Positions 1 to 15,100 of a stretch of DNA of 64,000 nucleotides are shown here, piece after piece. A program made the position numbers and the translations under genes. The DNA lies in contig NW_027195372.1 of NCBI RefSeq assembly GCF_038502225.1, forward strand, positions 62,001-126,000, in the 5' to 3' direction. Position 1 is the first letter of the stretch. The number at the start of each line of letters is the position of its first letter. The notes below the pieces were generated by a model. The model was not told where the DNA came from, made no database searches, and saw nothing but the letters and a program-made list of their open reading frames with translations. The stretch comes from Cherax quadricarinatus (Eukaryota; Arthropoda; Malacostraca; Decapoda; Parastacidae).

Positions 1-3000
1 CACGTACTATTGTACATAATGTTATACAATACTAACATTCACGTACTATTGTACAAGAAGTTATTATCTGTGATGCTATACACCAAGAATGTTATACAAT
101 ACTAACATTCACTATTGTACAAAGAATGTTATATACTAATAACATTCGTACTATTGTACAAGAATGTTATACAATACTAACATTCGGTACTGTTGTACAA
201 GAATGTTATACAATCTCTTCTTCGTACTATTGTACAGAATGTTTGTAATGCTAACATTCACGTACTTATTGCACAAGGAATGTTATACAATACTAACATT
301 CACGTACTATTGTACAAGTATGTTATACAATACTAACATTCACGTACAATTGTACAAGAATGTTATACAATATAACATTCACGTACTATTATTGCATGAA
401 TGTTTATACAATACTAACATTCACGTAATATTGTACAAGAATGTTATAAAATACTAACATTCATGCTGTTGTACAGAATGTTACACAATTACTAACAATT
501 CACGTAACTATTGTACAGAATGTTATACAATTACTAACATTCACGTACAATTGTACAAGAATGCTATACAACAACTAACATTCTGTAACTATTGTTACAG
601 AATGTTATCTATCTAACATTCACGTACTTATTGTACAAGAATGTTATACAATACTAACATTCACGTTACTATTGTACATAATGTTTATACAATACTAACG
701 TTACGTTACTATTGAACAAAGATATTTATACAATATAACATTCGTACTAATGTACGCAATGTTATACAATAATAACGTTCACGTACTAATTGTACAGAAT
801 GTTATAACAATACTTAACATTCTTGTACTATTGTACGCCAGATATTATCTAACAATTCCACGTTACTATTGTCAGAATGTTATAACAATACTTAACATTC
901 GTAACTATTGTTACAAGAATGTTATACAATACTAACATTCATTACTTGTAGAAGAATGTTATACAATATAACATTTCACGTACTACTGTACAGAATGTTA
1001 TACAATGCAACATTCACGTACTATTGTACATGAATGTTATACCAATACTGAACATTCGTACTATTGTATAATGTTATACAATACTAACATTCACATACTA
1101 TTGTACAAGAATGTTATACAATTACTAACATTCGTAACTGTGTGCATAATGTTATAACAATACTTAGCATTCCGTACAATTGTACCAAGAATTGTTATAC
1201 AATTCTAACATTCACGCATAATTGTTGAATGTTATACAATACTAACAATTCACATTCTATTGTAACATAATGTTATTACAATGCTAACATTCACGTACTT
1301 GTGTACACCCAAGGATGTTATACAATTACCTAACATTCAACGTACTGCGTACGAATTGTTATACAATGCTAACATTCAATGCTTATTGCGCGTAGGCTAA
1401 CGTACTAACATTCACGTGCTATTGTACAGAGAATGTGGTAATCACTAACATTCACGTACTAATTGGTACCAAGAATGTTATACAATACACATTAACATTG
1501 CTATTGTACATAATGTTATACAATATACTAACATTCACGTACTATTGTACACCAAGAATGTTATACAATACTAACATTCACGTATGTACAAAATGTTATA
1601 CAATACTAACATTCGTACAGTAATGCAAGAATGTTATACAATAACTAACATTCAACGTACTATTGTTACATAGAATGTTATACCAATACTAACATTCACG
1701 TAATACGTACCAGAATGTTATACAATACTAACATTCTTGCGTTACTGTTGTACAGGTATTATTGCAATACTAACATTCAGGTACTTATTGTACAGAATGA
1801 CCATACAATAACTAACATTCACGTACTATTGTACATAATTGTTATACAATACTAACCAATTCACGTACTTGTACAAGAATGTTAATACAATACTAACATT
1901 CACGTACAATTGTACAAGAATGTTATACAATACTAACATTCATGGCTAATTGTTACAGAATGTATACAATTACTAACATTCACGTAACTATTGTACAGAA
2001 TGTTATACAATATTACTAACATTCATTAATGGCCAATTGTGCAAGAATGTTATACCATAACTAATATTCACGTACTATGTTGTACATAGAATGTTATACA
2101 ATAACTAACATTCAACGTAATGTTGTTACAAGAATGTTATAAAATACTAACATTCGTTGCTGTTATTACCAAGAATGTTATACAATTACTAACCAATTCA
2201 GGTAACAATTGTTACAGCGTTATACAATACTTAACATTTCGTACTTTAATTGGTACATAATGTTATACAATACTAACATTCACGTACTAATTGTACAAGA
2301 ATGTTATACAATACTAACATTCACGTTACAATTGTACAAGAACATTAATAACAATTGCTGTATTCACGTACTATTGTACAAGAATATTTATACAATACTA
2401 ACATTCGTACTGTGTACAAGAGAGATATTTATACAATATTCTAACAATTCAACGTTCTGTTATACATAATGTTATACAATACTAACATTCACGTACTATT
2501 ATGTACCTGTAATTGTTATACAATACTAACATTCAATGTACTTATTGTACAAGAATGTTATACAATACTAACAATTCACGTTACTGTACAAGAATGTTTA
2601 TACAATACTAACATTCACGAACTATTGTACCAAGAATGTTATAAATGCTAACAATTCGTTACTGTGTACATAATGTTATACAATACTAACATTCGTGCTA
2701 TTGTAACAAGAATATTTATTACAATACTAACATTCGTACTATTGTATAATTGTTATACAATAACTAACATTCAACGTTACTATTGTACAAGAATGTTATA
2801 CAATACTAACATTCATTGTACAGTTGTATAGAATGTTATACAATACCAACATTAACGTACTTACTTGTACAATAATGTTATACAATGGCTAACATTCCAC
2901 GCTAATTGTTACATACAATGTTATGTCTAACATTCACGTACTTATTGTATAATGTTAATACAATACTAACAATTCACGTAACTATTGTACAATATTTATA

Positions 3001-6000
3001 CAATACTAACATTCCATATACTATTGTACAGAATGTTATACAATACTTAACATTCCCGTACTATTGTACAAAGGGAATGTTATACAATTACTAACATTGC
3101 GAACTTCTTGTTACAGGAATGTTGCCACAATACTAACAATTCATTACTATTGTACATAATGTTGTATACAATACTAACATTCACGTACCTATTGTACAAG
3201 AAGTGTTATACAATACTGAACATTCACGTACTATTGTACATAATGTTATACAATACTAACATTCACGTACTATTTGTACCAAGAATGTTATACAATACGA
3301 ACATTCACGTACAATTGTACAAGAATGGTTATACCCAATACCTGTATTCACGTGCTACCTTACAATGTGTTTATACAATACTAACATTCCACGTACTATT
3401 GTACATGGATAATGTCTAATCTAACATTCACGTACTAATTGTACATAATGTTAATGCAATTACTAACATTTTCATTGCTATTATGCATAATGTTATTGCA
3501 ATACTAACAATTCACGTAACTATTGTTACAAGAATTGTTATACAATACTAATATTCATACTATTAATGCATAATGTTATACAATTACCTTCAACTTATTC
3601 ACGTACTATTGTACCAGAATGTTATACAATACTTAACATTCATGCTATTGTACAAGAATGTTATACAATATAACAATTCACGTTACTATTGTACAGAATA
3701 TTATTACAATACTTAACATTCGTAATTGGTACCAGAATATTATACAACAACTAACATTCAATGTGCTAATTGACACAAAATATTTATACAATAACATTCA
3801 CGTACTTATTGTACAAGAATGTTATACAATACTAACATTCACATTGCACTATTGTACATAATGTTATACAATACTAACATTCACGTACTATTGTACAAGA
3901 GATGTTATACAATACTAACATTCACATGCTATTGTACATAATGTTATACAATACTAATGTTCATTGTACTAATTGTACAAGAATGTTATACAATACTAAC
4001 ATTCTTGTGTTACTATTGTACATGAATATTCCATAATACTAACATTCGTACTATTGTCAAGAATGTTATACCAATACTAACAATTCATTGCTATTGTACC
4101 AAGAATGTTGTACAATACTAACATTCAATTGCTATTGTACAAGAATGTTATACAATACTAACATTAACGTACTACTGTAAAGAATTGTTATACAATACTG
4201 TATTACGTAACTATTGTATGAATGTTATATACAATACTAACATTCACGTACCTATTGCTTACAAGAATGTTATACAATAACTAACATTCAACATTGCTAT
4301 TGTACAAGAGATGTTGCTAATTGCTTAACATTCAATGCTTCTTGTGCATAATGTTATACAATAACTAACATTCAACATGCAATTGTACAGAATGTCCATA
4401 CAATACTAACATTCAATTGTACTAATTGTACACGAATGTTATACAATAACTAACATTCAACGTACTGTGTTACAGAATGTTATACAATATTAGCATTCAC
4501 GTACTATTGTACATGAATGTTATACAATACTAACATTCACATGTGTGTACAAGAATGTTATAAAATACTAACATTCAACGTACTGTTGTACAAGAATGTT
4601 ATTACAATAACATTCGTACTATTGTAACATAATTGTTATACAATACTAACATTCACCGTACTGTTGTACAAGAATTGTTATACAATACTAACATTCACAA
4701 TGCTATTGTACATACAATGTTATACAATTACTAACAATTCACGTAACTATTGTTGCATAATGGGTTACATACAATGCTAACATTCACATTGCTATTGTAC
4801 AAGAGATGTTATACAATACTAACATTCACAATACTATTGTACAAGAATGTTATTACAATACCGTAACATTGACGTATTATTGTACATAATGTTATACAAT
4901 AACTAACCATTGAACATATTATTATTACATAATGTTATACAATACTAACAATTCACGTACTGTGTACAGAATGTTATACAAATGACTAACATTCACGTAC
5001 TATTATTACAATGAATGTTATACAATACTAACAATTCACGTTACTATTGTACAGAATGTTATAAAATAATAACATTCGCATGGCTATTGTACAGATGTTA
5101 TACAATGCTAACATTCAACGTACTCCTTGTTACATGTTATACAATACTAATGTTCACGTACTATTGTACAAGAATGTTATACAATACTAACATTCTTGTA
5201 CTATTGGCATGAAATCTTTATACAATACTAACAATTCACGTTACTATTGTACAAGAATGTTATAAAATAATAACATTCACGTACTATTATAGAATGTTAT
5301 ACAAAATACTAACATTCACGTACTATTGTACATAATTGTTATACAATACTAATTGTTCACGTACTAATTGTACAGAATATATACAATACTAACATTCTTG
5401 GGTACTGTAATACAAGATGTTATAATGCTGTATTCACGTAACTATTGTTCCAGAATGTTATACAATGCTAACATTCATACTATTATGCCCAAAGAATGTT
5501 ATACAATACTAACAATTCACGTTACTATTGTACAAGAATACACAATACTAGCATTCACGGGTACTGCTGTAAAGAATGTTTATACAATGCCCCTGACATT
5601 CAACGTACTGTGTACATAGATGTTATACAATACTGGCATTCACGTAACTTGTACCATAATGGGTTATACAAATACTAACATTCCACGTGCTATTGTACCA
5701 GAGATGTTATACCAATTGCATAACATTCACGTACTAATTGACATAATGTTTATACAATACTAACATTCGTACAATTGTACAAGAGATATTATACAATTCT
5801 TAACATTCGTACTAATGTACATAGATGGTATACAATACTAACATTCACGTTCTAATTGTACGCCAATGTTGCTAATTCCTTGTTCACGTACTAATTGTAC
5901 AAGAATGTTATACAATACTAACATTCACGTACTATGTACAAGGAATAATATCACCAATACTAACATTCACGTAACTGTGTACGCAATTGTTTCTACAATA

Positions 6001-8095
6001 CTAACATTCAACGGTACTATTGTACAAGAGATGTTTATACAAAATACTAACATTCACGTACTATTGTAACCAGAATGTTAATACAATACTAACAATTCAT
6101 AACTATTATTGCATAATGGTTATACAATATAACATTCACGGCTGTTGTACCGAGAATGTTATACAATACTAACATTCGTAACTATTGTTACAGGAGAATG
6201 TTATACAATACTAACATTCGTACAATTGTACAAGAGAATGTTATACAATACTAACATTCACGTACCTATTGTACCAATGAATGTTATACAATACTAACAT
6301 TCACGTAACAATTGTACAAGAATGTTATAAAATACTAACATTCAACGTACTGTTGTAACAGAATGTTATACAATACTTAACATTCAGGTACTTATTGTAC
6401 CAAGAGAATGTTATACAATACTAACATTCACGTACTTATTGTACTGTAATGTTATACAATACTAACATTCACGTACTATTGTACAAGAATATTTATACAA
6501 TACTAACATTCACATTGCTATTGTATTCAAGAATGTTAATACAATACTAACAATTCACGTAACAATTGTTACAAGAATGTTATACAATACTAACATTCAT
6601 GCTATTGTACCAAGAATGTTATACAATTACTAACAATTCACGTGCTATTGTACAAGAATGTTATAAAATAATTAACATTCACGTTACTATTGTACACGAA
6701 TGTTATACAATACTAACAATTCACGTACTGTGTAACATAATGTTATTACAATACTAACATTCGTACTATTAATACAAGAATGTTATACAATACTAACATT
6801 CACGTACTATTGTACAAGAATGTTATACAATCTGCTATTCACGTAACTATTGTTACATAATGTTATACAATACTAACATTCACGTACTACTGTACAAGAA
6901 TGTTGCAAAATACTAACATTCACGTACTATGTACATGAATGTTATAACAATTACTAACATTGACGTATGTTGTGCATAATGTTATACTGTAATACTAACA
7001 TTCACGTACTATTGTACCAAGAATCTTATGCTAATACTAACTATTCACGTACTATTGTACAAGAATGTTAATGCAGCCACTTAACATTCACGTACTGTAC
7101 AGAATGTTATATTAACATTCACGTACTATTGTTACAATGAATGTTATGTCTAACATTCACGTAATTATTGTTACAGAATGTTATACGTATTCAACGTACT
7201 GTTGTACAAAAGAATGTTATACAATACTAACATTCACGTACTATTGTACATAATGTTATATAATGTGATACGTACTATTGTACAAAGAATGTTATACAAT
7301 ACTAACATTCACGTACTATTGTACATGAATGTTATACAATACTAACATTCACGTACTATTGGCAGCGAATCTTATAATACAATTACTAACAATTCACGTA
7401 CTATTGTAACAGAATGTTACACAATACTAACATTCACGGACAATTGTACAGAATGTTATAAAATTACTAACATTCAGGTATAATAAGAATCTTATGCAAT
7501 ATAACATTCACGTACTATTGTACCAGAATGTTATACAATAATAACAATTCACGTTCTGTACATAATGTTATACAATACTAATCATTCGTACTATTGTACA
7601 AATGTTTATACAATACTAACATTCACGTACTATTGTACATAATGTACTAATTACTAACAATTCACGTAACAATTGTTGCAAAGAATGCTATACAATACAA
7701 ACATTCACGTACTACTGTACAGAATGTTATATACTAACAATTCGTACTATTGTAACATGAATGTTATTACAACACTAACATTATTATTGTACAAGAATGT
7801 TATACAATACTAACATTCACGTACTATTGTACGGAATGTCATACAATACTTAACATTAACGTACTGTGTGGCAACAGAATGTTATTACAATATAACATTC
7901 GTGCTATTGTACAAAGAATGTTATAAAATTAATAACATTCCAACGTACTATTGTGCAACGAGATGTTATTACAATCTGCTTTGTTCACACGTACTATTGT
8001 ACATGTGTTATGTGCAACATTCACGTACCCTGTTGTACAAGAATGTTTAATGCAATACTAACATTCATACTGTTGTACAAGATATTTATACAATA

Positions 8096-8150
8096 CTAAC
8101 ATTGACGTATTGTATAATGTTATAATACTTAACGTGACGTATTATTGTAC
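8096..8150 (+). repeat. Pair of TTGACG-type variant monomers
   Basis: Two neighbouring monomers carry the otherwise rare change of TTCACGTACT toward TTGACGTATT, at about 8,103 (ATTGACGTATTG) and about 8,136 (GTGACGTATTATTG). The same adjacent pair occurs near 12.1, 34.87 and 38.84 kb, so it looks like an inherited two-monomer haplotype rather than independent change. It sits in noisy sequence, so the exact unit edges are uncertain. Confidence 0.6.
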
Positions 8151-10463
8151 AATAATGTTTATACCAATACTAACATTCGTACTATTGTACAGAGATCTTA
8201 TACAATGCTTAACATTCACGTACTATTGGCATGAATTGTTATACAATACTAGCATTCAATACTATTGTACAGAATGTTAATACAATATAACATTCATGCT
8301 ATTGTACAAGAATGTTATACAATACTAACATTCACCGTACTATTGTACATAATGTTATACAATTACTAACATTCAACGTACTATTGTAACAGAATGTTGC
8401 ACAATTACTAATATTCAGGTAACTAATTGTACATAATGTTATACAATACTAACATTTCACGTACTATTGTACAAGAATGTTATACAATACTAACATTCAT
8501 GTCTTGGCACATAGATGTTGTACAATAACTAACATTCACGTGCTAATTGTTACCAAAAGAATGTTATGCAATACTAACATTCACGTACTATTGTACCAGA
8601 ATATTTTATACAATACTAACATTCACGTACTATTGTACAAAGAGATGTTATACAATACTTAACATTCACGTACAATTGCTTTAGAATGTTATACAATACT
8701 AACATTCATACTTGTTGTACAAAGAATGGTTAATGCCACAATTACTAACAATTCACGTAACTATTGTTACAGAATGTTATACAATGTGATATACTGTATG
8801 CATAATGTTATATAATAACTAACCGTTCACATGCTATTGTTACAAGAATGTTATACAATACGAACATTCTTGTACTATTGTTACATGAATGTTATACAAT
8901 ATAACATTCACGTACTATTTTCCAGAATGTTATACAATACTAACATTCACGTACTATTGTACAAAGAATGTTATACAATATAACAATTCACGTTACTATT
9001 GTAAAGAATGTTATACAATGCTAACATTCTTGCTACTGTAAAGAATGTTATTGCAATACTGACATTCGTAACTATTGTTACGCCAGATATTTATACAATA
9101 TTGACATTCACATGCCTATTGTATAATGTTATACAATACTAACATTCACGTACTAATTGTACAAGAAGTATTTATACAATTACTAACATTTCACGTACTA
9201 TTGTGCATAATGTTATACAATACCTTAACAATTCGTTACAATTGTACAAGAATGTTATACAATACTAACATTCATGTACTGTTACATAATGTTATACAAT
9301 ACTAACATTCACGTACTATTGTACGAATGTTATACAATACTAACATTCACGTACTATTGTACATAAGATGTTATACAATACTAACATTCACGTAACTATT
9401 TGTACAAGAATGTTATAAAATGCTAACATTCATGCTGGCTTGTGCAAAGAGAATGTTATAACAATGCTTAACATTCAAGTACTTATTATACATAATGTTA
9501 TACAATACTAACATTGCGTACTTTATTGTACCCAGAATGTTTATACAATACTAACATTCACGTACTAATTGTACATAATGTTATACAATACTAACATTCA
9601 CGTACTATTGTACAGAAGAATATTTATACAATACTAACAATTCATTAACTTGTGTACATAATTGTTATACAATACTAACATTCACATGCTAATTGTACAA
9701 GAATTGTTATTACAATACTAACATTCACGTACTATTGTACATAGAATGTTATACAATACTAACATTCACATGTGTGTACAAGAATGTTATAAAATACTAA
9801 CATTCACGTACTGTTGTACAAGAATGTTATACAATACTAACAATTCAGGTACTATTGTACAAGAATGTTAATACAATACCCAACAATTCGTTGCTATTGT
9901 GCATAATTGTTATACAATACTAACCAATTCGTACTAATTGTGCAAGATTGTTATACAATAATGCTTTTTATTCAACATTGCTATTGTACAAGAAAGTTAT
10001 ACAATACTAACATTCACGTACAATTGTACAAGATCTTATAATAATAACATTCATGCCTTAATACATGAATGTTATAACAATACTTGCTTTATTCATGTAA
10101 TTATTGGTACAGGAGATATTTATAAAATGCTAACAATTCATGTTGTTGTTACAAGAATGTTACTACAATGCTAACATTCACGTACTGTGTACAAGAATGT
10201 TATGCAATACTAACATTCGTACTATTGTACATGTGTTCTCTAATACTAACATTCGTACGTATTGTACCTGAAAGTAATGTTATACAATACTAACATTCAC
10301 GTACTATTGTACAGAGGTTAATACGAATGCTAACGTTCAATGCTGTTGTGCAAGATGTTATTACAATGTAACGTTAGTCAATTGTATTGTGCATGAATGT
10401 TATACAAATGCTAACGTGACGTGTTGTTTGTTGCATCATGTTGTCCTGATTGCCTAGCGTTCA

Positions 10464-10541
10464 CTGCATTTTATTTAATATTTTTATATAATACATTTAT
10501 AATCTCTATTTATTACGTATAATATTATACATTTAATTGAA
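10464..10541. other. AT-rich non-satellite island
   Basis: About 77 bases that cannot be aligned to the 40-bp unit, between a damaged monomer ending in GCGTTCAC and a resumed monomer starting AGAATGTTATAC. The segment is nearly all A and T, with runs such as TTTATTTAATATTTTTATAT and several TATA/ATTATAC elements. It has no clear terminal inverted repeats and no coding potential. It could be a short foreign insertion, a relic of pre-satellite DNA, or an assembly artefact. It is the clearest interruption of the array. Confidence 0.7.
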
Positions 10542-12103
10542 GAATGTTATACAAATACTAACATTCACGTACTATTGTACAAGAGAATGTTACATACAAT
10601 ACTAACATTCGCGGGTACTATTGTACCAAAGAATGGTTATACAATTACTAACAATTCACGTTCTCTGTACATAATGTTGCAATTGCACTAATCATCTTCT
10701 TTATTGCATGAATGTTTATACCAATACTAACATTCACGTACTATTGTACAAGAATGTTATACAATACTAATATTACGTACTATTGTACAGAATGTTATAA
10801 CAATGCTTAACATTCGTACTATTGTACATAATGTTATACAATACTAACATTCACATACTAATTGTACTTTAAGAATGCTTATACAATACTAACAATTCCG
10901 TACTTACTGTACAGAATGTTATATTACTTAACATTCGTACTGTATGCATGGATACAATACAATACTAACATTCGTAATATTGTACAAGGATTATTTAGAA
11001 AATGCTTAACATTCACAATGCTGTTGTACGGGGAATGTTATTACAACACTAACAATTCACGTACAGTACGTAACGCCGTGCTAATACAATGCTAACATTC
11101 ACGTACTATTGTGCACAAGATGTTATGCAATACTAACATTCACACTTCTTTTATTTGACACGTTATACAATGTAACGTTCACGTACTGTTAATTGCAGGA
11201 TTGCATACAATAATAACATTCACGTACTAGTTGTGACAGAATGTTTATACAATACTTAAGCATTCACGTACTATTTTGTACAGAATGTTATACAATACTA
11301 ACATTCACGTACTATTGTACAAGAATGTTATACAATGCACATTCAACGTTCTATTGCTTTGTAATGTTACTACAATACTAGCAATTCGTACTTATTATGC
11401 CAAGGAATGTTATAAATACTGAACAATTCACGTACTATTGCACCAGAATGCTTATACAATACTAACATTCACGTACTACTTGTACCAAGAATGTTATATA
11501 ATAACATTAACATTCATACTATTGTACGCCCAGATATTTATACAATACTAACATTCACGTAACTATTGTACAAAGAGATTATACAAATACTGAACATTCA
11601 CGTTCTACTTGTTACGCCAATGATATGCAATGATAACATTCACGTACTGTACTATTAACAACATGGTTATACAATTACTTAACATTCACGTACTAGTTGT
11701 ACACAGAATTAACTGATTACAAATACTAACATTCACGTACTACTTGTACAAGAAATGTTTATAAAATTACTAACCATTCGTACTGTTGTACATTCACGTT
11801 ATACCAAATTACTAACAATTTGAACGTATATTGTGCAATGACTATATACAATTGCTAACATTCAATGTACTATTGTACAAGGAATATTTATACAATGATA
11901 ACGATTCACGTACTGTTATACCAGAGAATGTTATACAATAACTAACATTCAAGTACTATTGTACACAATGTTATCACAATCACTAACATTCGTACTATTG
12001 TACATAATGTTATACAATGCTAATTCACGTACTTCATTGTACAAGAATGGTTATACAATGATAACGTTCATTGCTGTAACAAGATGTTATACAAATATAA
12101 CAA

Positions 12104-12170
12104 TTGACGTATTATTGTACGCCAATGTTATAACAATTACTAACATTGACGTATTATTGTACAGCCAATG
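12104..12170 (+). repeat. Pair of TTGACG-type variant monomers
   Basis: Two consecutive monomers read ATTGACGTATTATTGTAC, at about 12,106 and 12,147, separated by one damaged unit length. They are followed by GCCAATG and AGCCAATG instead of the usual CATAATG. The same two-unit signature is found clean at 34,867 and 38,835, which suggests a common origin for this part of domain A and for the 32-42 kb domain. Confidence 0.65.
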
Positions 12171-15100
12171 TTATACCAATGCTAACATTCACGTAACTAT
12201 TGTACAGAGGATATTTATACAAATACTAACATTCACGTACTATTGTGCATGAATCAACATACAATACTAACATTCACGTTACTAATTGTACAGAAGATGT
12301 TTATACCAATACTAACATTCACGTTACTACTTGTACAAGGAATGTTATACAATCTAACATTCACGTACTATTATACCAGAATGTTATACAATGCTAACAT
12401 TCACGTACTATTATACGAGATGTTATACAATACTAATATTCACGTATATTGTACATGATATTATACAATACTAAGCATTCACGTACTATTGTACAGGAAT
12501 GTTTATACAATTGCTAACATTCACGTACTTATTGTACAAGGAATGTTGCCCTAATAATAACATTCACGTGCTATTATTACAAGAGAATGTTATACAATAT
12601 TAACATTCACGTTACTATTGTACGAACAATGTTATACCAATACTAACATTCACGTACTATTGTACAGAATGTTATACAATAATAACATTCAACGTTCGCT
12701 ACTTGTGTACCAAAGGATCTTATACCAATACTAACATTCACGTAATATTGTATCAGAATGTTATAAAATCTCAACATTCACGTACTGTTGTACAAGGATA
12801 ATGTTATACAAATGATAACAATTCGGGTGCTATTGTACAGAGATGTTATACAATACTAACATTCGTACTATTATTGGGCATGATATTTATACGAATACTT
12901 AACATTCACGTACTATTGTACCAAGGAATGTTATACAATGATAGCATTCATTCACTGCTATTGTAACGAGATTATTACAATGCTGAACATTCACGTACTT
13001 CTTGGTACATAGATGCTTATACAATACTGAACATTCACGTACTATTGTACAAGAATGTTATACAATGATAACATTCACGTACTATTGTACCAATGGAACA
13101 TTTATCTAATACCTAAGCATTCACATACTATTGGGTACAGCAATGTTATACGAATACTAAGCATTCGTACGTACTATTGTACATGAATGTTATACAATCA
13201 CTAACATTCACGTAATATTATTGCAAAGATTATACAAAATACTAACTTTATTCACGTACTATTGTACAGGAAGAATGTTTATACAATGATAACATTCACG
13301 TACTATTATAATTGTATGCAATGCTTAACATTCACGTGCTTATTGTACGAGAATGTTATCAACAATATTAACATTCGTACTATTGTACAAGGAATGTTAT
13401 ACAATACTAACATTCACATGCTATTGTACCAAGAAGAATGTTATACAATACTAACATTTCAACGTACTATTGTACATGAATGTTTATACAATACTAACAT
13501 TCACGTACTGTTGTACAGAATGTTAACTCTGTCTCTTTGTTAACGTATTCTTGTGCATGGATATACAATTACTAACATTCACATGTTGTACAAGAATGTT
13601 TATAAAATTACTAACATTCGTTACTATTGGCCACGAATGATTATATCTAATACTTAACATTCAGGTACTATTGTACATGAATATTTATACAATACTAACA
13701 TTCACGTACTATTATTACCAATTATTTATACAATACTAACATTCACGTACTATTGTACAAGAATGTTATACAATACTAACATTCACGTACTATTGTACGA
13801 ATGTTATACAATACTAACATTCACGTACTAATTGTACAGAATGTTATACAATACTAACATTCACGTGACTATTGTTACATGGAATGTTATACAATACTAA
13901 CATTCACGTAACTATTGTACAAGAATGTTATACAAATACTAACATTCACGTACTAATTGTACAGAATGTTATAAATATTAACTTTATTCAGGTACTATTG
14001 TTACCAAAAGAATGTTATACAATACTAAACTTTTATTCCACGTACTGGATTGTATAATGTTATACAATACTAACGTTTACGTACTATTGTTACCAAGGAT
14101 ATTTATACAATACTAACATTCACGCGTACTATTGTACGTAATGTTATACAATACTAAGCATTCACATGCTATTGTACAAGAATATTTATTACAATATTAA
14201 CATTCACGGATACTATTGTACATGAACGTTATACAATACTAACATTCACGTACTATTATTACCAAGAATGTTATACAATACTAACATTCACGTACTATTG
14301 TACCAAGAATGTTATTAATCAATATAACATTCACGGTACTATTGTGCAACATGTTATACAATACTAACATTCACATACTAATTGTACAAGGTAATGTTAT
14401 ACAATACCTAACATTCACGTACAGTTACCTTTGAAGAATGTTATACAACCTAACGTTAACATTCGTACTGTATACATGAATATTATACATATTAACATTC
14501 ATACTATTGTACAGAATGTTATACAATACTAACATTCACGTTCTATTGTACATAATGTTATACAATGCTAACATTCACGTGCTGTTATTGTACAGAAGAA
14601 TCGTTACGAATACAAGTACTTCAACGTTCACGTGCTATTGCGCATGAATATTTATACAATACTAACATTCACGTACTAATTGTACAAGAATGTTACTCAC
14701 AATACTAACATTCACGTAATATTGGTACCATAGGATGTTATACAATATTAACATTCACGTACTATTGCACAAGAATGTTAGAACAATGCTAACATTCACG
14801 TACTAATTGTACAAAGAAGAATGTTATACAATACTAACATTCACGTACTACTTGTACAGAATGTTATACAAAATAACTAACATTCACGTACTATTGTACA
14901 CGAATGTTTATACAATGACTAACATTCACGTACTGTTAACATAATGTTATACAATACTAACATTCACGTACTACTGTACAGATTGTTATAAAATACTAAC
15001 ATTCACGTACTAATTGTGCATTGGATGTTATACAATACTAACATTCACGTACTTATTGTTACATGTAAATGTTATACAATGCTAACATTTCACGTACTGT

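Noticed and set aside
164..457. Open frames of 60-137 codons, rich in MLYNTNIHVLLYKN and YTILTFTYYCT
   Set aside because: These are translations of the satellite in shifting frames. The perfect array has a TAA once per 120 nt, and longer frames exist only where indels or 39-bp units remove it. No codon bias, start context or domain is visible.
10464..10541. MITE or other transposon insertion
   Set aside because: The segment is AT-rich and short, but no terminal inverted repeat or target-site duplication could be identified, so it is left as an unclassified island.
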